64,000 nucleotides of DNA, from contig NZ_SMTT01000002.1 in NCBI RefSeq assembly GCF_004357905.1, positions 62,001 to 126,000 of the forward strand, given 5' to 3'. Position 1 is the stretch's first letter; the number at the start of each line of letters is the position of its first letter. This stretch comes from Campylobacter lari (GTDB lineage Bacteria > Campylobacterota > Campylobacteria > Campylobacterales > Campylobacteraceae). The notes under the pieces are model-generated. The model was not told where the DNA came from, ran no database searches, and worked only from the letters and a program-made list of their open reading frames with translations. Both the position numbers and the translations under genes were made by a program. Shown in pieces: positions 28,913 through 38,142 of this stretch.

Positions 28913-30085
28913 TTATCCTTTAACAATGTGCCCTACAAATTTAGAATAATTATCAAGCACCAAACCACCTTTTCTAAAACCTAAACCACAACCCTCATAA
29001 GCAAAGAAAACTCCTGCTTGATAATAATCATTTTCATTTTGATTAAACTCAGCAAATTCTTGATACACAAAACGATTGTTTTGATAATCTCCACTTGTTT
29101 CAAAACTTATATCTCCATTAGCTTCTATAATAGAAACATTTGCTCCTTCTCTACCAAAAACAGGCTTTTTAACACATTTTTTACCCACTAAAGGTTCATC
29201 ACTTGTTTCAAGCAATAAAGGATGATTTGGATAAAGCTCCCATAAAATTTTCATTATACCCTTGCTTTGAAAAAGTAAAGTATAAGCAGGATTTAAAATA
29301 ATTGCTTTTTGATTTTGCATAATTTGAGTTAAGAGCATAGCAAGTTCACCCTCTTCTATAGCTATACTTTCCCAAGGAATGAGTTTGAAAAAATACTCAA
29401 AATTTATATCATTTTTAAAAATTCCTTCGGGTGAAAATTCTACCTCATCAATATAAGAAAATTCACTCTCAAAACCAGCTTCACTAGCAATGTGTGCTAA
29501 AAGTTTTGTTGTAATCATATCCTCATCACTACCTGCAATTGAAGAAAACAATATTTTCCAACCTTCATAATATTTTTCAAATTCACTTACATCTTCTTCT
29601 AAGGTTATAAGTCTTTTAAAATTATCTCTTAAAGCTTCATATATATTATTAAATTGCGAGCTTTCATCTAAGTTGTTTTGCTTTAAAATAGCCCATTGCA
29701 AAATAGCACTTTCAAATAAAGATGTTGGAGTATCAGCATTAAATTCTATTAGTTTTATAGGCTTACCATCAAGCCCACCTGCTAAGTCAAACCTACCATA
29801 TAAATGCCAATGCACATCATTTTCCCAACTCATCTTAATCGCATCAACCAAATTAAAAGGAATTCCAAGCTCGTCAAAACGATCATTATCAATCACTTCT
29901 TGTGCAGCAGCTACAAACATATCATAAAGCTCATTAACTGCTTCATAGTATGCATTTGCTTCATCTTCCCTTACACAAACTAAATTAGAATCTAAATAAT
30001 CACTTCCATCATTATCCGTATGCCATGAAAAACCTATTTGCTCTAAATAAGATTTTTCTAAAGGATTTACTTTTAAAAAATTCAT
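28913..30085 (-). CDS. glutathionylspermidine synthase family ATP-grasp ligase
   Basis: The 390-residue product has the family's characteristic segments WHLYGRFDLAGG (about 92-103), LIEFNADTPTSLFESA and the C-terminal ATP-grasp motif KPVFGREGANVSI. E. coli Gss joins glutathione to spermidine, but epsilonproteobacterial relatives lack the amidase half and usually glutathione itself, so the true substrate is unknown. It lies 3 bases before the dehydrogenase gene and 11 after a UPF0323 lipoprotein gene, a context known for this family. Confidence 0.88.
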   Translation of the reverse strand: MNFLKVNPLEKSYLEQIGFSWHTDNDGSDYLDSNLVCVREDEANAYYEAVNELYDMFVAAAQEVIDNDRFDELGIPFNLVDAIKMSWENDVHWHLYGRFDLAGGLDGKPIKLIEFNADTPTSLFESAILQWAILKQNNLDESSQFNNIYEALRDNFKRLITLEEDVSEFEKYYEGWKILFSSIAGSDEDMITTKLLAHIASEAGFESEFSYIDEVEFSPEGIFKNDINFEYFFKLIPWESIAIEEGELAMLLTQIMQNQKAIILNPAYTLLFQSKGIMKILWELYPNHPLLLETSDEPLVGKKCVKKPVFGREGANVSIIEANGDISFETSGDYQNNRFVYQEFAEFNQNENDYYQAGVFFAYEGCGLGFRKGGLVLDNYSKFVGHIVKG

Positions 30086-30096
30086 TTTTTCACCTT

Positions 30097-30717
30097 TTAA
30101 GAGCCAAAAGAATTTGTAGAGCTTGAAGTAGCTTTAGAGCCACCACCAAAAAAGCCTGATTTTTTTGCATTTGATCCTGAAGTAGCACTTGTACTTGCTT
30201 TATTAAAGCTATTTACACTTCTTTGATAAGCACTTTGATTTGAAAATGCTCCTCTTTGTTGATTTGCAAAATTTTGATTGTTAAAAAGCTTTGAACCTAT
30301 CCAACTTCCTAAAATAGCTCCAGCTGCACTCGCAAGCAATGTCTCGCCTAAAGAAAGCCCCCCGCTACTCATTTGGGCATTGTTTGGATTTGTTAAATTT
30401 GAAGTACCATTGTCTATTTTAGCGGCTTCTTCTTGGATTAATTTATCCATTTCTTCTTTGCTTAAAACCCTTTCAGTTCCATCAAGTTGTTTTAAGACTA
30501 CCCTAGTTTCATCACTTGGAAATTGATCTTTGATTTTGTATTGATTTGGAGCGGTTTCTTCAATAATAACAAAGGCCCCTTGAGTATTTGCCGCTTGACT
30601 TAAAGCGTTATTGCTAGAATCATTTGTATTATTACTACATGCACTTAAAGCACCTGCACTAATTGCAGCAATACCACTTATCATACTAAGTTTGAGTATA
30701 GTTTTAATATGTTTCAT
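30097..30717 (-). CDS. UPF0323-type lipoprotein
   Basis: The 206-residue product has a signal sequence ending SAGALSAC, giving a lipidated Cys near residue 26. The middle (about 50-95) is a folded segment (FVIIEETAPNQYKIKDQFPS) with a glycine-rich stretch at about 120-145 (LLASAAGAILGSWIGSKLF) and a Ser/Gly/Asn-rich tail. Function unknown. It opens the six-gene operon that includes the glutathionylspermidine synthase-like enzyme, matching C. jejuni gene order. Confidence 0.85.
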   Translation of the reverse strand: MKHIKTILKLSMISGIAAISAGALSACSNNTNDSSNNALSQAANTQGAFVIIEETAPNQYKIKDQFPSDETRVVLKQLDGTERVLSKEEMDKLIQEEAAKIDNGTSNLTNPNNAQMSSGGLSLGETLLASAAGAILGSWIGSKLFNNQNFANQQRGAFSNQSAYQRSVNSFNKASTSATSGSNAKKSGFFGGGSKATSSSTNSFGS

Positions 30718-30793
30718 AATCTTTCCTATAAAAATTTATAAATTTAACTTAATAAGATTTTAACAAAAAAAGTATTAATAAAAATTAATTGTT

Positions 30794-31399
30794 TTAGTTT
30801 ATCATAGTCATTAAATTACTACTTAAAATAAACACAGCAAAAACAAAAAATATAAAAGCACTTAGATAATCAATAAGTTTTAAATTCTTTTGATAAATTC
30901 TTACCATAAATGGTTTAGAAAATAATAAAGAAATCAAAGAAAAATAAATTATAGTTTCTAAAATCAAAACAAATATCAAGACTATCAGCATCCATCGCAT
31001 TTGTGTAAAATCAAAACTTGCAAAAACACTGGCGAAATAAAAAATTGCTTTAGGATTAGATAAATTTGTAATCATTCCACTTAAAAATGCAGATATATAA
31101 GTTTTTTGAACTTTAATTTTGTCATTTTTTGTATTCTTGTAAATCTTAAAAGATAAATACAAAAGATAAAATGCTCCAAAACTTGATAGTATAATTTGTA
31201 AAAATGGGAATTTATGAAAAACGACATTTAATCCGAGTATAGAAAGTATAATCCATATACTAACAGCTAAACTTACTCCCAAGCTTGCCTTTAAAGCACT
31301 TTTAACCCCTTCTCTTAATGCATATGAACTTACTAAGAAAAAATCAGGTCCTGGTAAAATAAGTCCGAAAAAATGAATAATTATAATCCAAAAAAACAT
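30794..31399 (-). CDS. LysE/RhtB family amino-acid exporter
   Basis: The 201-residue product has about six membrane helices and the family N-terminal pattern LPGPDFFLVSSYALREGVKSALKASLGVS plus NLSNPKAIFYFASVF (about 112-126), split here as two motifs. RhtB-like proteins export amino acids such as threonine or homoserine lactone; the substrate is unknown. In my memory of C. jejuni, rpsU and the UPF0323 gene are adjacent, so this gene may be an accessory insertion between them. Confidence 0.88.
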   Translation of the reverse strand: MFFWIIIIHFFGLILPGPDFFLVSSYALREGVKSALKASLGVSLAVSIWIILSILGLNVVFHKFPFLQIILSSFGAFYLLYLSFKIYKNTKNDKIKVQKTYISAFLSGMITNLSNPKAIFYFASVFASFDFTQMRWMLIVLIFVLILETIIYFSLISLLFSKPFMVRIYQKNLKLIDYLSAFIFFVFAVFILSSNLMTMIN

Positions 31400-31415
31400 A
31401 AATATTTTAACGAAG

Positions 31416-31438
31416 AAAGCCGATTTCTCGGCTTTTTT
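31416..31438 (-). terminator. rpsU terminator
   Basis: A stem AAAGCCGA / TCGGCTTT with a GAAA tetraloop (reverse strand) starts a few bases past the rpsU stop and is preceded by an A run, so it also works on the plus strand (T run at 31433-31438). It separates rpsU from the LysE-type gene. Confidence 0.8.
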
Positions 31439-31442
31439 GGTA

Positions 31443-31655
31443 TTAGAGTCTTGACTCGTAGCGTCTAAGCATATAAAGTCTTTTAAGCATTTTTTTGCGT
31501 GCTGAAATTTTTTGTTTTTTGCGAATTTCAGTCATAGGCTCAAAAAATCTTCTAGCGCGAACTTCAGTAACAACTAGATTTCTATCTACTTGCTTTTTGA
31601 ATTTTCTATACGCTTCATCAAAAGACTCATTAGGATGTACCTTGATTCCTGGCAC
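31443..31655 (-). CDS. rpsU: 30S ribosomal protein S21
   Basis: The 70-residue product starts [16 protein letters not shown] and ends [13 protein letters not shown], the standard bS21 protein. I chose the GTG at 31655 because it gives the family's usual N-terminus; two further GTG codons upstream (31664, 31667) would add unconserved residues. GAGG lies just before it. It is monocistronic and closed by its own hairpin. Confidence 0.93.
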   Translation of the reverse strand: MPGIKVHPNESFDEAYRKFKKQVDRNLVVTEVRARRFFEPMTEIRKKQKISARKKMLKRLYMLRRYESRL

Positions 31656-31840
31656 GACCCTCACCACCTTTCTTTAAATAAATTTTAAAATAAGGATTAT
31701 ATCATAATTTTCTTGAAAATAAAACTTATTTTTGTAATAATTATATAAATAAAAATTAAATATAAATTATTAATTAAGACAAAGTTTGATTTAATTTTTC
31801 TAATACTACAATATAAAGAAATATTTCTAAGGAAAATAAA

Positions 31841-33214
31841 ATGAATGCTCACATCACAAACTATACTAAAAAAAGATATATAGCTTATATCATTTCTATG
31901 ATCATTTTTATAGCACTACCTTTTATAAAAATAAATGGAAATCATTTCTTTTTATTAAGCTTTGATCATAAAAAACTTAATTTATTTTTTATCGCTTTTG
32001 ATACTCAAGAGCTGTATTTAATGCCTTTTGTTATCATGGGTATGTTTTTAACTATACTTTTTGTTACTACTTTAGCAGGAAGAATTTGGTGTGCTTGGAG
32101 CTGTCCTCAAACTATTGCTAGAGTTATTTATAGAGATCTTTTGCAAACAAAAATCTTTAAAATTCATAAAAGCACAGCAAATAAACAAAAGCAAGTCAGT
32201 GGATTTTTCGTCAAAAAAGCTTTAAGTATTGTGATTTTTTATCTTTTTTCATTGTTAATGATGAGTGCATTTTTATGGTATTTTGTACCACCTGAAGATT
32301 TTTTTACATACATTCAAAATCCTGCTGATCATTTATTACTTTTAGGGATTTTATTTTGCGCTTCTTTGGCTTTTACTTTTGATATAGTATATTTGGGTGA
32401 AAAATTTTGTGTTTATGTATGTCCTTATGCAAGAATTCAATCTGTAATGTTTGATAATAACACCGTTCAAGTAATATATGATGATAAAAGAGGAGGTATG
32501 ATTTATGATGGACATACCAAACTTTATCAAAAGCCACCACAAGGTGAATGTATAGGATGTGAAGCCTGTGTAAAAATTTGTCCTACACATATAGATATAC
32601 GCCAAGGAATGCAACTTGAGTGTATTAATTGTCTTGAATGTGCCGATGCTTGTTCAAAAGTTCAAGCCAAATTTAATCGTCCTAGCTTAATTAATTGGAC
32701 TAGTGCAAAAGCTATTGAAACAAGGGAAAAAGTAAAATATTTTAGATTTAGAACTATTGGATATTTGGTTGTTTTGTGTGGTGTTTTTGTGGCTTTAGTT
32801 TTAATGGGAAGTAAAAAAGAAAATATGCTTTTAAATATCAACCGTTCTAGTGAGCTTTATCAAATCAGAAAAACCCATGATGGAGAATTAATTATTAGTA
32901 ATGCTTATGTATTTTTATTTCAAAACACCGATAATAAAACTCATGAGTATTATTTTGATGTGAAATTACAAGGCATTGAAGATGGCTTAGAAATCATTAG
33001 ACCTAAAAAATCTTTTAAACTAAAAGCTGGCGAAAAAGATAAACATATAGTTGTTTTAAAAGCTACTAAAAAACTAGCCGATAATGATAGAAAAGACACT
33101 GTAATACCATTAACCATCAAAGCCTATGCACTTGATGATAAAAATATTGTCATATTACGCGAGAGTAATTTTGTGTATCCTAAAAACTCAATTATAGAGC
33201 ATAAAAAATACTAA
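31841..33214 (+). CDS. ccoG: CcoG-family cytochrome c oxidase accessory protein (RdxA/FixG-like)
   Basis: The 457-residue product has about five membrane helices, the cysteine motifs RIWCAWSCPQT and KFCVYVCPYARIQ, and two 4Fe-4S ferredoxin motifs, CIGCEACVKICP and CINCLECADAC (about 230-270). The C-terminal 120 residues form the periplasmic IG-like domain of the family. CcoG helps copper delivery to cbb3-type oxidase, an inner-membrane role. It stands 1 base before cmeR, so the repressor gene may be transcribed with it. Confidence 0.9.
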   Translation: MNAHITNYTKKRYIAYIISMIIFIALPFIKINGNHFFLLSFDHKKLNLFFIAFDTQELYLMPFVIMGMFLTILFVTTLAGRIWCAWSCPQTIARVIYRDLLQTKIFKIHKSTANKQKQVSGFFVKKALSIVIFYLFSLLMMSAFLWYFVPPEDFFTYIQNPADHLLLLGILFCASLAFTFDIVYLGEKFCVYVCPYARIQSVMFDNNTVQVIYDDKRGGMIYDGHTKLYQKPPQGECIGCEACVKICPTHIDIRQGMQLECINCLECADACSKVQAKFNRPSLINWTSAKAIETREKVKYFRFRTIGYLVVLCGVFVALVLMGSKKENMLLNINRSSELYQIRKTHDGELIISNAYVFLFQNTDNKTHEYYFDVKLQGIEDGLEIIRPKKSFKLKAGEKDKHIVVLKATKKLADNDRKDTVIPLTIKAYALDDKNIVILRESNFVYPKNSIIEHKKY

Positions 33215-33215
33215 A

Positions 33216-33839
33216 ATGAAAAAAAGAATTTCTTCAAAATCTCAAGCAAGGCTTGAAAAAATCAAACAAATCGCTGCGGAGTCATTTTTAAAAAATGGCT
33301 ACGAAGCAACTAATCTTAAAGATATTATCAAACAAGCTGGTGGATCTTTTTCTTGCGTATATGAGCATTTTAAAAGTAAAGAAGGTTTATTTGAAGCGGT
33401 TTTAAATGATTTTGCAGAAAATCATTTTTTAGCTATTTTGAAAAAGAATATGCGACTTTCACCTGATGCTAATTTAGAAGAATTCTTATATCAATTTGCA
33501 AAAGCTTATTTAGGGATTTTTAACGACACCAAAACTATAGCTATAGTAAGACTTTTGTATTCTGAAATTTATAATGAAAAATTTGATTTTGGAAAATGGT
33601 TTAAAGGAAGCAATAGAAAAGAAGTAGAATATGTTCTTCGAAAAAGATTTGAAGAAGAAAATGAAATTTTAGCTCAAAATGCTGAATTTTTAAGTTATAC
33701 TTTTTGCGCTATGCTTAGAGGGACATTTTTTATACAAAGCACTTTTGAAAATAAAGTTTCAATGAATAAAAAAGAACAACAAAGCCATGCAAAAAAAATC
33801 GTAAAGCTTTTTACTCAAGGTCTTGTTAATTTTAATTAA
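33216..33839 (+). CDS. cmeR: TetR-family repressor of the CmeABC pump
   Basis: The 207-residue product has an N-terminal TetR helix-turn-helix (about 25-55, with TNLKDIIKQAGGSFSCVYEHF) and a long helical ligand domain. It matches C. jejuni CmeR, which represses cmeABC and is released by bile salts. It sits directly upstream of cmeA, and the intergenic space carries a 16-bp CmeR-type operator. Translation starts 1 base after the ccoG stop, without an obvious ribosome site of its own. Confidence 0.92.
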   Translation: MKKRISSKSQARLEKIKQIAAESFLKNGYEATNLKDIIKQAGGSFSCVYEHFKSKEGLFEAVLNDFAENHFLAILKKNMRLSPDANLEEFLYQFAKAYLGIFNDTKTIAIVRLLYSEIYNEKFDFGKWFKGSNRKEVEYVLRKRFEEENEILAQNAEFLSYTFCAMLRGTFFIQSTFENKVSMNKKEQQSHAKKIVKLFTQGLVNFN

Positions 33840-33871
33840 CTAAAGATTGATAAAATAGTATTTATTAATTT

Positions 33872-33887
33872 TGTAATATAAATTACT
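33872..33887 (+). promoter_or_regulatory. CmeR operator before cmeA
   Basis: TGTAATATAAATTACT contains the dyad GTAAT-N4-ATTAC. As I recall the C. jejuni CmeR site is TGTAATAAATATTACA, which this closely resembles in length and arms. It lies 36 bases before the cmeA ATG, where binding would block the promoter; TTGATA at 33847-33852 may be the -35 element. Confidence 0.75.
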
Positions 33888-33922
33888 TTTTATTTAGCTA
33901 AATAAATAACTTAAGGAAACAA

Positions 33923-35020
33923 ATGAAAACAAAACTTTTAACTCTAGCTTGTGCTTCTCTTATCTTTATAGCATGTTCAGATGATAAAAATGCACAAGTT
34001 AAACAACTCCCTCCTCAACCTGTTAGTATTATGACTATGCAAAGCGCTAATTTACCTTTAGAATTTACTTATCCTGCGAGATTAAGTACTGAATTAGATG
34101 TAGTAGTCAAACCTAAAGTAAGCGGTGAAATCAAAGCAAAATACTTCAAAAGTGGTCAAGCTGTAAAAAAAGGCGATAAGCTTTTTCTTATAGAACCTGA
34201 CAAATACCAAGCAAGTGTAAATATGGCTTATGGAGAAGCTTTGGTAGCAAGAGCTAATTTTGATGATGCTGAAAAAAATTTTAAAAGAGATAGTATTTTA
34301 ATAGAAAAAAATGCTATTTCACAAAAAGAATTTGATGCAAGTTTGGCTAAATTTAACTCCACAAAAGCTAATCTAGAAAGCGCTAGAGCAAAACTTGCTA
34401 ATGCAAGATTAGACTTAAAATACACCATAGTAAGTGCTCCTTTTGATGGAATTTTAGGTGATGCGTTAATGGATGTGGGTGATTATGTAAATGCTTCATC
34501 TACTGAACTTGTACGCATTACAAACATTAACCCAATTTTTGCAGATTTTTATATTTCTGATGTAGATAAAATCAATATGAATAAAAATATTCAAAGCGGC
34601 AATTGGAAATTAGAAAATATCCAAGTGCAAGCTAATGTTGGTGGAGAACTTTTCAATGGAAAATTATATTTCGTAGATAGCGTTATAGATACTCATAGTG
34701 GTGGAGTAAAAGCAAAAGCTATTTTTGATAACAACAATTCAAACTTAATGCCTGGCTCTTTCGCAAATGTTCATGTTGGTGGTTTTGTTCAAAAAGATGG
34801 TTTTGAAATTCCTCAAGTTGCGCTTTTGCAAGATGATAGTGCTACTTATGTTTATACCCTTGTAGATGGAAAAGTAGTTAAAACTATTGTTAATGTTATT
34901 TATCAAACTTCTGATAAAGCAATTATTGATAAGGGCTTAAAAAATGGGGATAAAGTGATTTTAAATAACTTCAAAAAAATCCGTCCTGGTGCAAGTGTTA
35001 GCGTAATGGAGAATAAATAA
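33923..35020 (+). CDS. cmeA: multidrug efflux periplasmic adaptor CmeA
   Basis: The 365-residue product has a lipoprotein signal with lipobox FIAC (Cys18), then the membrane-fusion-protein domains: beta-barrel and lipoyl halves (VVVKPKVSGEIKAKYFKSGQ), an alpha hairpin (about 95-150) and the second lipoyl half. It links inner-membrane CmeB to outer-membrane CmeC. AAGGAAACAA precedes the ATG. The stop codon overlaps the cmeB ATG by 1 base. Confidence 0.96.
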   Translation: MKTKLLTLACASLIFIACSDDKNAQVKQLPPQPVSIMTMQSANLPLEFTYPARLSTELDVVVKPKVSGEIKAKYFKSGQAVKKGDKLFLIEPDKYQASVNMAYGEALVARANFDDAEKNFKRDSILIEKNAISQKEFDASLAKFNSTKANLESARAKLANARLDLKYTIVSAPFDGILGDALMDVGDYVNASSTELVRITNINPIFADFYISDVDKINMNKNIQSGNWKLENIQVQANVGGELFNGKLYFVDSVIDTHSGGVKAKAIFDNNNSNLMPGSFANVHVGGFVQKDGFEIPQVALLQDDSATYVYTLVDGKVVKTIVNVIYQTSDKAIIDKGLKNGDKVILNNFKKIRPGASVSVMENK

Positions 35021-38000
35021 TGTTTTCTAAATTCTTTATAGAAAGACCTGTATTTGCTTCTGTTGTAGCTATTATCATTTCTTTAGCAGGTATTATAGGA
35101 CTTTATTCTTTACCCGTGGAGCAATATCCTTCCTTAACTCCACCCGTTGTTAAGGTAAGTGCAACTTACTCAGGAGCTGATGCTCAAACGGTGGCTCAAA
35201 CGGTGGCTATTCCTCTTGAAGATGCAATCAATGGGGTTGAAAATATGATTTATATGGATTCAACTTCAAGCTCTTCAGGAGATATGAGCTTAAGTGTATA
35301 TTTTAATATAGGTACAGATCCTGACCAAGCAACAGTTGATGTTAATAATAGAATTTCAGCTGCTATGGCAAAACTACCTGAAGATGTTAAAAAAACTGGT
35401 GTTAGTGTAAGAAAAACCGGTTCAAGTATATTAGAAGTTGCTACTTTATATTCTCCTGATGGCTCTATGGATTCACTCGAAGTGTATAATTATGCTGCAT
35501 TAAATATTTTAGATGATCTTGCTAGGGTTCCTGGTGTGGGTAATGCCGTAGCTATTGGTGCAAGAAATTATTCTATGAGAATTTGGCTTAATCCTGATTT
35601 ATTAAACAAATATCAAGTTACTGCAACTGATGTTATTGCTGCAATTAGCGAGCAAAATGCTCAATATGCTACTGGTAAGATAGGTCAAGAACCTGTGGTG
35701 GAAAGATCTCCTTATGTGTATTCAGTAACTATGCAAGGAAGATTAAAAAATACTAAAGAATTTGAAGATATTATCATAAGAGCAAATAGTGATGGCTCTT
35801 TTTTAAGACTTAAAGATGTAGCCGAAGTTTCTTTAGGATCAAGAGAATATACTTTTAAAGGTAGATTAAATGGAAATGACGCTACTCCTATTTTGATTTT
35901 CTTACAAACCGGAGCAAATGCTGTAAATACAGCAGAATTAGTGCAGAAAAAATTTGAAGAACTTTCTAAAAATTTCCCTGAAGGATTAACTTATAAAGTG
36001 CCTTATGATACAACTATATTTATTAAAGCTTCCATTAAAGAAGTGGTAAAAACTTTCTTTGAAGCATTAATTTTAGTTGTAATTGTAATGTATTTGTTCT
36101 TAAAAAATTTCCGCTCAACTATTATACCAATGATTGCTGTTCCTGTTTCTATTTTGGGAACTTTTGCAGGATTATATGTCTTAGGTTTTAGTATCAATCT
36201 ACTTACACTTTTTGCCTTAGTATTGGCTATTGGTATTGTTGTTGATGATGCAATTATAGTAGTTGAAAATATCGATAGAATTATGCATGAAGATCCAAAT
36301 ATAAGCATAAAAGAAGCAGCTATTAAAGCTATGGATGAAGTTGCTGCACCTGTTGTTTCTATAGTTCTTGTACTTTGTGCGGTTTTCATACCCGTTTCAT
36401 TTATATCAGGTTTTGTGGGAGAAATTCAAAAACAATTTGCCATAACCTTAGCAATATCTGTTACTATATCAGGCTTTGTAGCTTTAACACTAACTCCTTC
36501 TTTATGTGCAATTTTTTTAAGAAGAAATGAAGGTGAACCTTTTTATTTTGTGAAAAAATTTAATGATATTTTTGATTGGTCTACCGAAGTTTTTGGCGCT
36601 GGTGTGGCTTATATACTTAAAAGAACAGTGCGTTTTATGTTAATTTTTGTAATCTTTTTGGGTGGTTTATATGGACTTTTCAAACTTGTTCCAAATTCAC
36701 TTGTTCCAAATGAAGATCAAGGAAACTTTTTAACTATTGTCAATCTACCCGCAGCATCTTCGCTTAATAGAACTACTCAATCAATGGATGCTATGGCAGA
36801 AGAAATCCGCAAAAATGAGAATGTAACTAATGTGGTAGGACTTATAGGCTATGATCTTTTTACAGGTTCTTTAAAAGAAAATTCTGGCGCAATGTTTGTT
36901 AATTTGAAAAATTGGGATGATAGAGATATTAGTAGTTTTGATTTAGTTGGATCTTATAACAAACAATACTTCTTAAATCCAAATTTTCAAACTTTCTTTG
37001 TTAATCCACCACCAATCCAAGGTTTAAGCTTAACTGGTGGTTTTGAGATGTATGCACAAAATCGTAGCGGAAAAAGTTATGATCAAATTCAAGTTGATGT
37101 AAATAAATTAGTTGAAGCAGCAAACAAGCGTCCCGAACTTCACAATGTAAGAACAACGCTTGATACTAATTTTCCGCAATTAAAACTAGAAATTGATCGC
37201 GATAAAGTAAAACTTTATGGTTTAAATTTAGCTGATGTATTTAGCACTCTAAATGCCACCATAGGAACTTATTATGTAAATGATTTTTCTATGCTTGGAA
37301 AAAATTATCGTGTAAATATAAGCGCAATTGGAGATTTTAGAAATACTCAAAATGCCTTAAAAAACATCTTTGTTAGATCAAAAGATGGTTCTATGATAGC
37401 TCTAGATAGCGTTTTAACATTACAAAGAAGTGTTGGTCCTGATGATGTAAAACGCTTTAATATGTTTCCATCGGCTTTAGTGCAAGGTGATCCTGCTCCT
37501 GGCTATACTTCAGGACAAGCCATTGATGCTATTGCTCAAGTGGCAAAAGAAACTTTAGGAGAGGATTATTCTATTGCTTGGTCAGGTTCAGCTTATCAAG
37601 AAGTTACAAGTAGCGGTGCTGGACAAATAGCATTTATGCTAGGACTATTATTTGTATTTTTAATTCTAGCAGCACAATATGAAAGATGGCTCATGCCTTT
37701 AGCAGTAATTACGGCTGTGCCTTTTGCAGTATTTGGTTCTTTGCTTTTTGTATGGCTTAGAGGATTAGAAAATGATATATATTTTCAAACAGGACTTTTA
37801 CTTTTAATAGGCCTTTCTGCTAAAAATGCCATTTTGATTGTTGAATTTGCTATGGAAGAGCATCTTAAAAAAGGAAAGAGTATTTTTGAAGCTTCTATTA
37901 GTGCAGCAAAATTGAGATTTAGACCTATTGTAATGACTTCATTGGCATTTATTTGTGGTATTTTACCGCTTTTCTTTGCATATGGAGCAGGAAGTGCAAG

Positions 38001-38142
38001 CCGCCATGCGATAGGTACAGGTATTATAGGTGGTATGATAGCAGCTTCTACTATAGCCATTTTCTTTGTACCTTTATTTTTCTATTTACTAGAAAGTTTT
38101 AATAAATGGCTTGATAAAAAAAGAGGTAAAATCAATGCGTAA
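35020..38142 (+). CDS. cmeB: RND multidrug efflux pump CmeB
   Basis: The 1040-residue product is a full-length RND transporter: MFSKFFIERPVFASVVAI start, twelve helices, two large periplasmic loops, and the proton-relay Asp pair in GIVVDDAIIVVENID (about 403-417). CmeB exports bile salts, fluoroquinolones, macrolides and dyes and is needed for gut colonisation in C. jejuni. Start overlaps cmeA by 1 base (TAATG), end overlaps cmeC by 8, giving tight coupling. Confidence 0.97.
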   Translation: MFSKFFIERPVFASVVAIIISLAGIIGLYSLPVEQYPSLTPPVVKVSATYSGADAQTVAQTVAIPLEDAINGVENMIYMDSTSSSSGDMSLSVYFNIGTDPDQATVDVNNRISAAMAKLPEDVKKTGVSVRKTGSSILEVATLYSPDGSMDSLEVYNYAALNILDDLARVPGVGNAVAIGARNYSMRIWLNPDLLNKYQVTATDVIAAISEQNAQYATGKIGQEPVVERSPYVYSVTMQGRLKNTKEFEDIIIRANSDGSFLRLKDVAEVSLGSREYTFKGRLNGNDATPILIFLQTGANAVNTAELVQKKFEELSKNFPEGLTYKVPYDTTIFIKASIKEVVKTFFEALILVVIVMYLFLKNFRSTIIPMIAVPVSILGTFAGLYVLGFSINLLTLFALVLAIGIVVDDAIIVVENIDRIMHEDPNISIKEAAIKAMDEVAAPVVSIVLVLCAVFIPVSFISGFVGEIQKQFAITLAISVTISGFVALTLTPSLCAIFLRRNEGEPFYFVKKFNDIFDWSTEVFGAGVAYILKRTVRFMLIFVIFLGGLYGLFKLVPNSLVPNEDQGNFLTIVNLPAASSLNRTTQSMDAMAEEIRKNENVTNVVGLIGYDLFTGSLKENSGAMFVNLKNWDDRDISSFDLVGSYNKQYFLNPNFQTFFVNPPPIQGLSLTGGFEMYAQNRSGKSYDQIQVDVNKLVEAANKRPELHNVRTTLDTNFPQLKLEIDRDKVKLYGLNLADVFSTLNATIGTYYVNDFSMLGKNYRVNISAIGDFRNTQNALKNIFVRSKDGSMIALDSVLTLQRSVGPDDVKRFNMFPSALVQGDPAPGYTSGQAIDAIAQVAKETLGEDYSIAWSGSAYQEVTSSGAGQIAFMLGLLFVFLILAAQYERWLMPLAVITAVPFAVFGSLLFVWLRGLENDIYFQTGLLLLIGLSAKNAILIVEFAMEEHLKKGKSIFEASISAAKLRFRPIVMTSLAFICGILPLFFAYGAGSASRHAIGTGIIGGMIAASTIAIFFVPLFFYLLESFNKWLDKKRGKINA

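Noticed and set aside
30355-30366. C6 run in the UPF0323 lipoprotein gene as a phase-variation tract
   Set aside because: Six bases is too short for frequent slippage by Campylobacter standards.
32351-32614. 87-codon Cys/Tyr-rich minus-strand frame
   Set aside because: It is a shadow of the ferredoxin part of ccoG.
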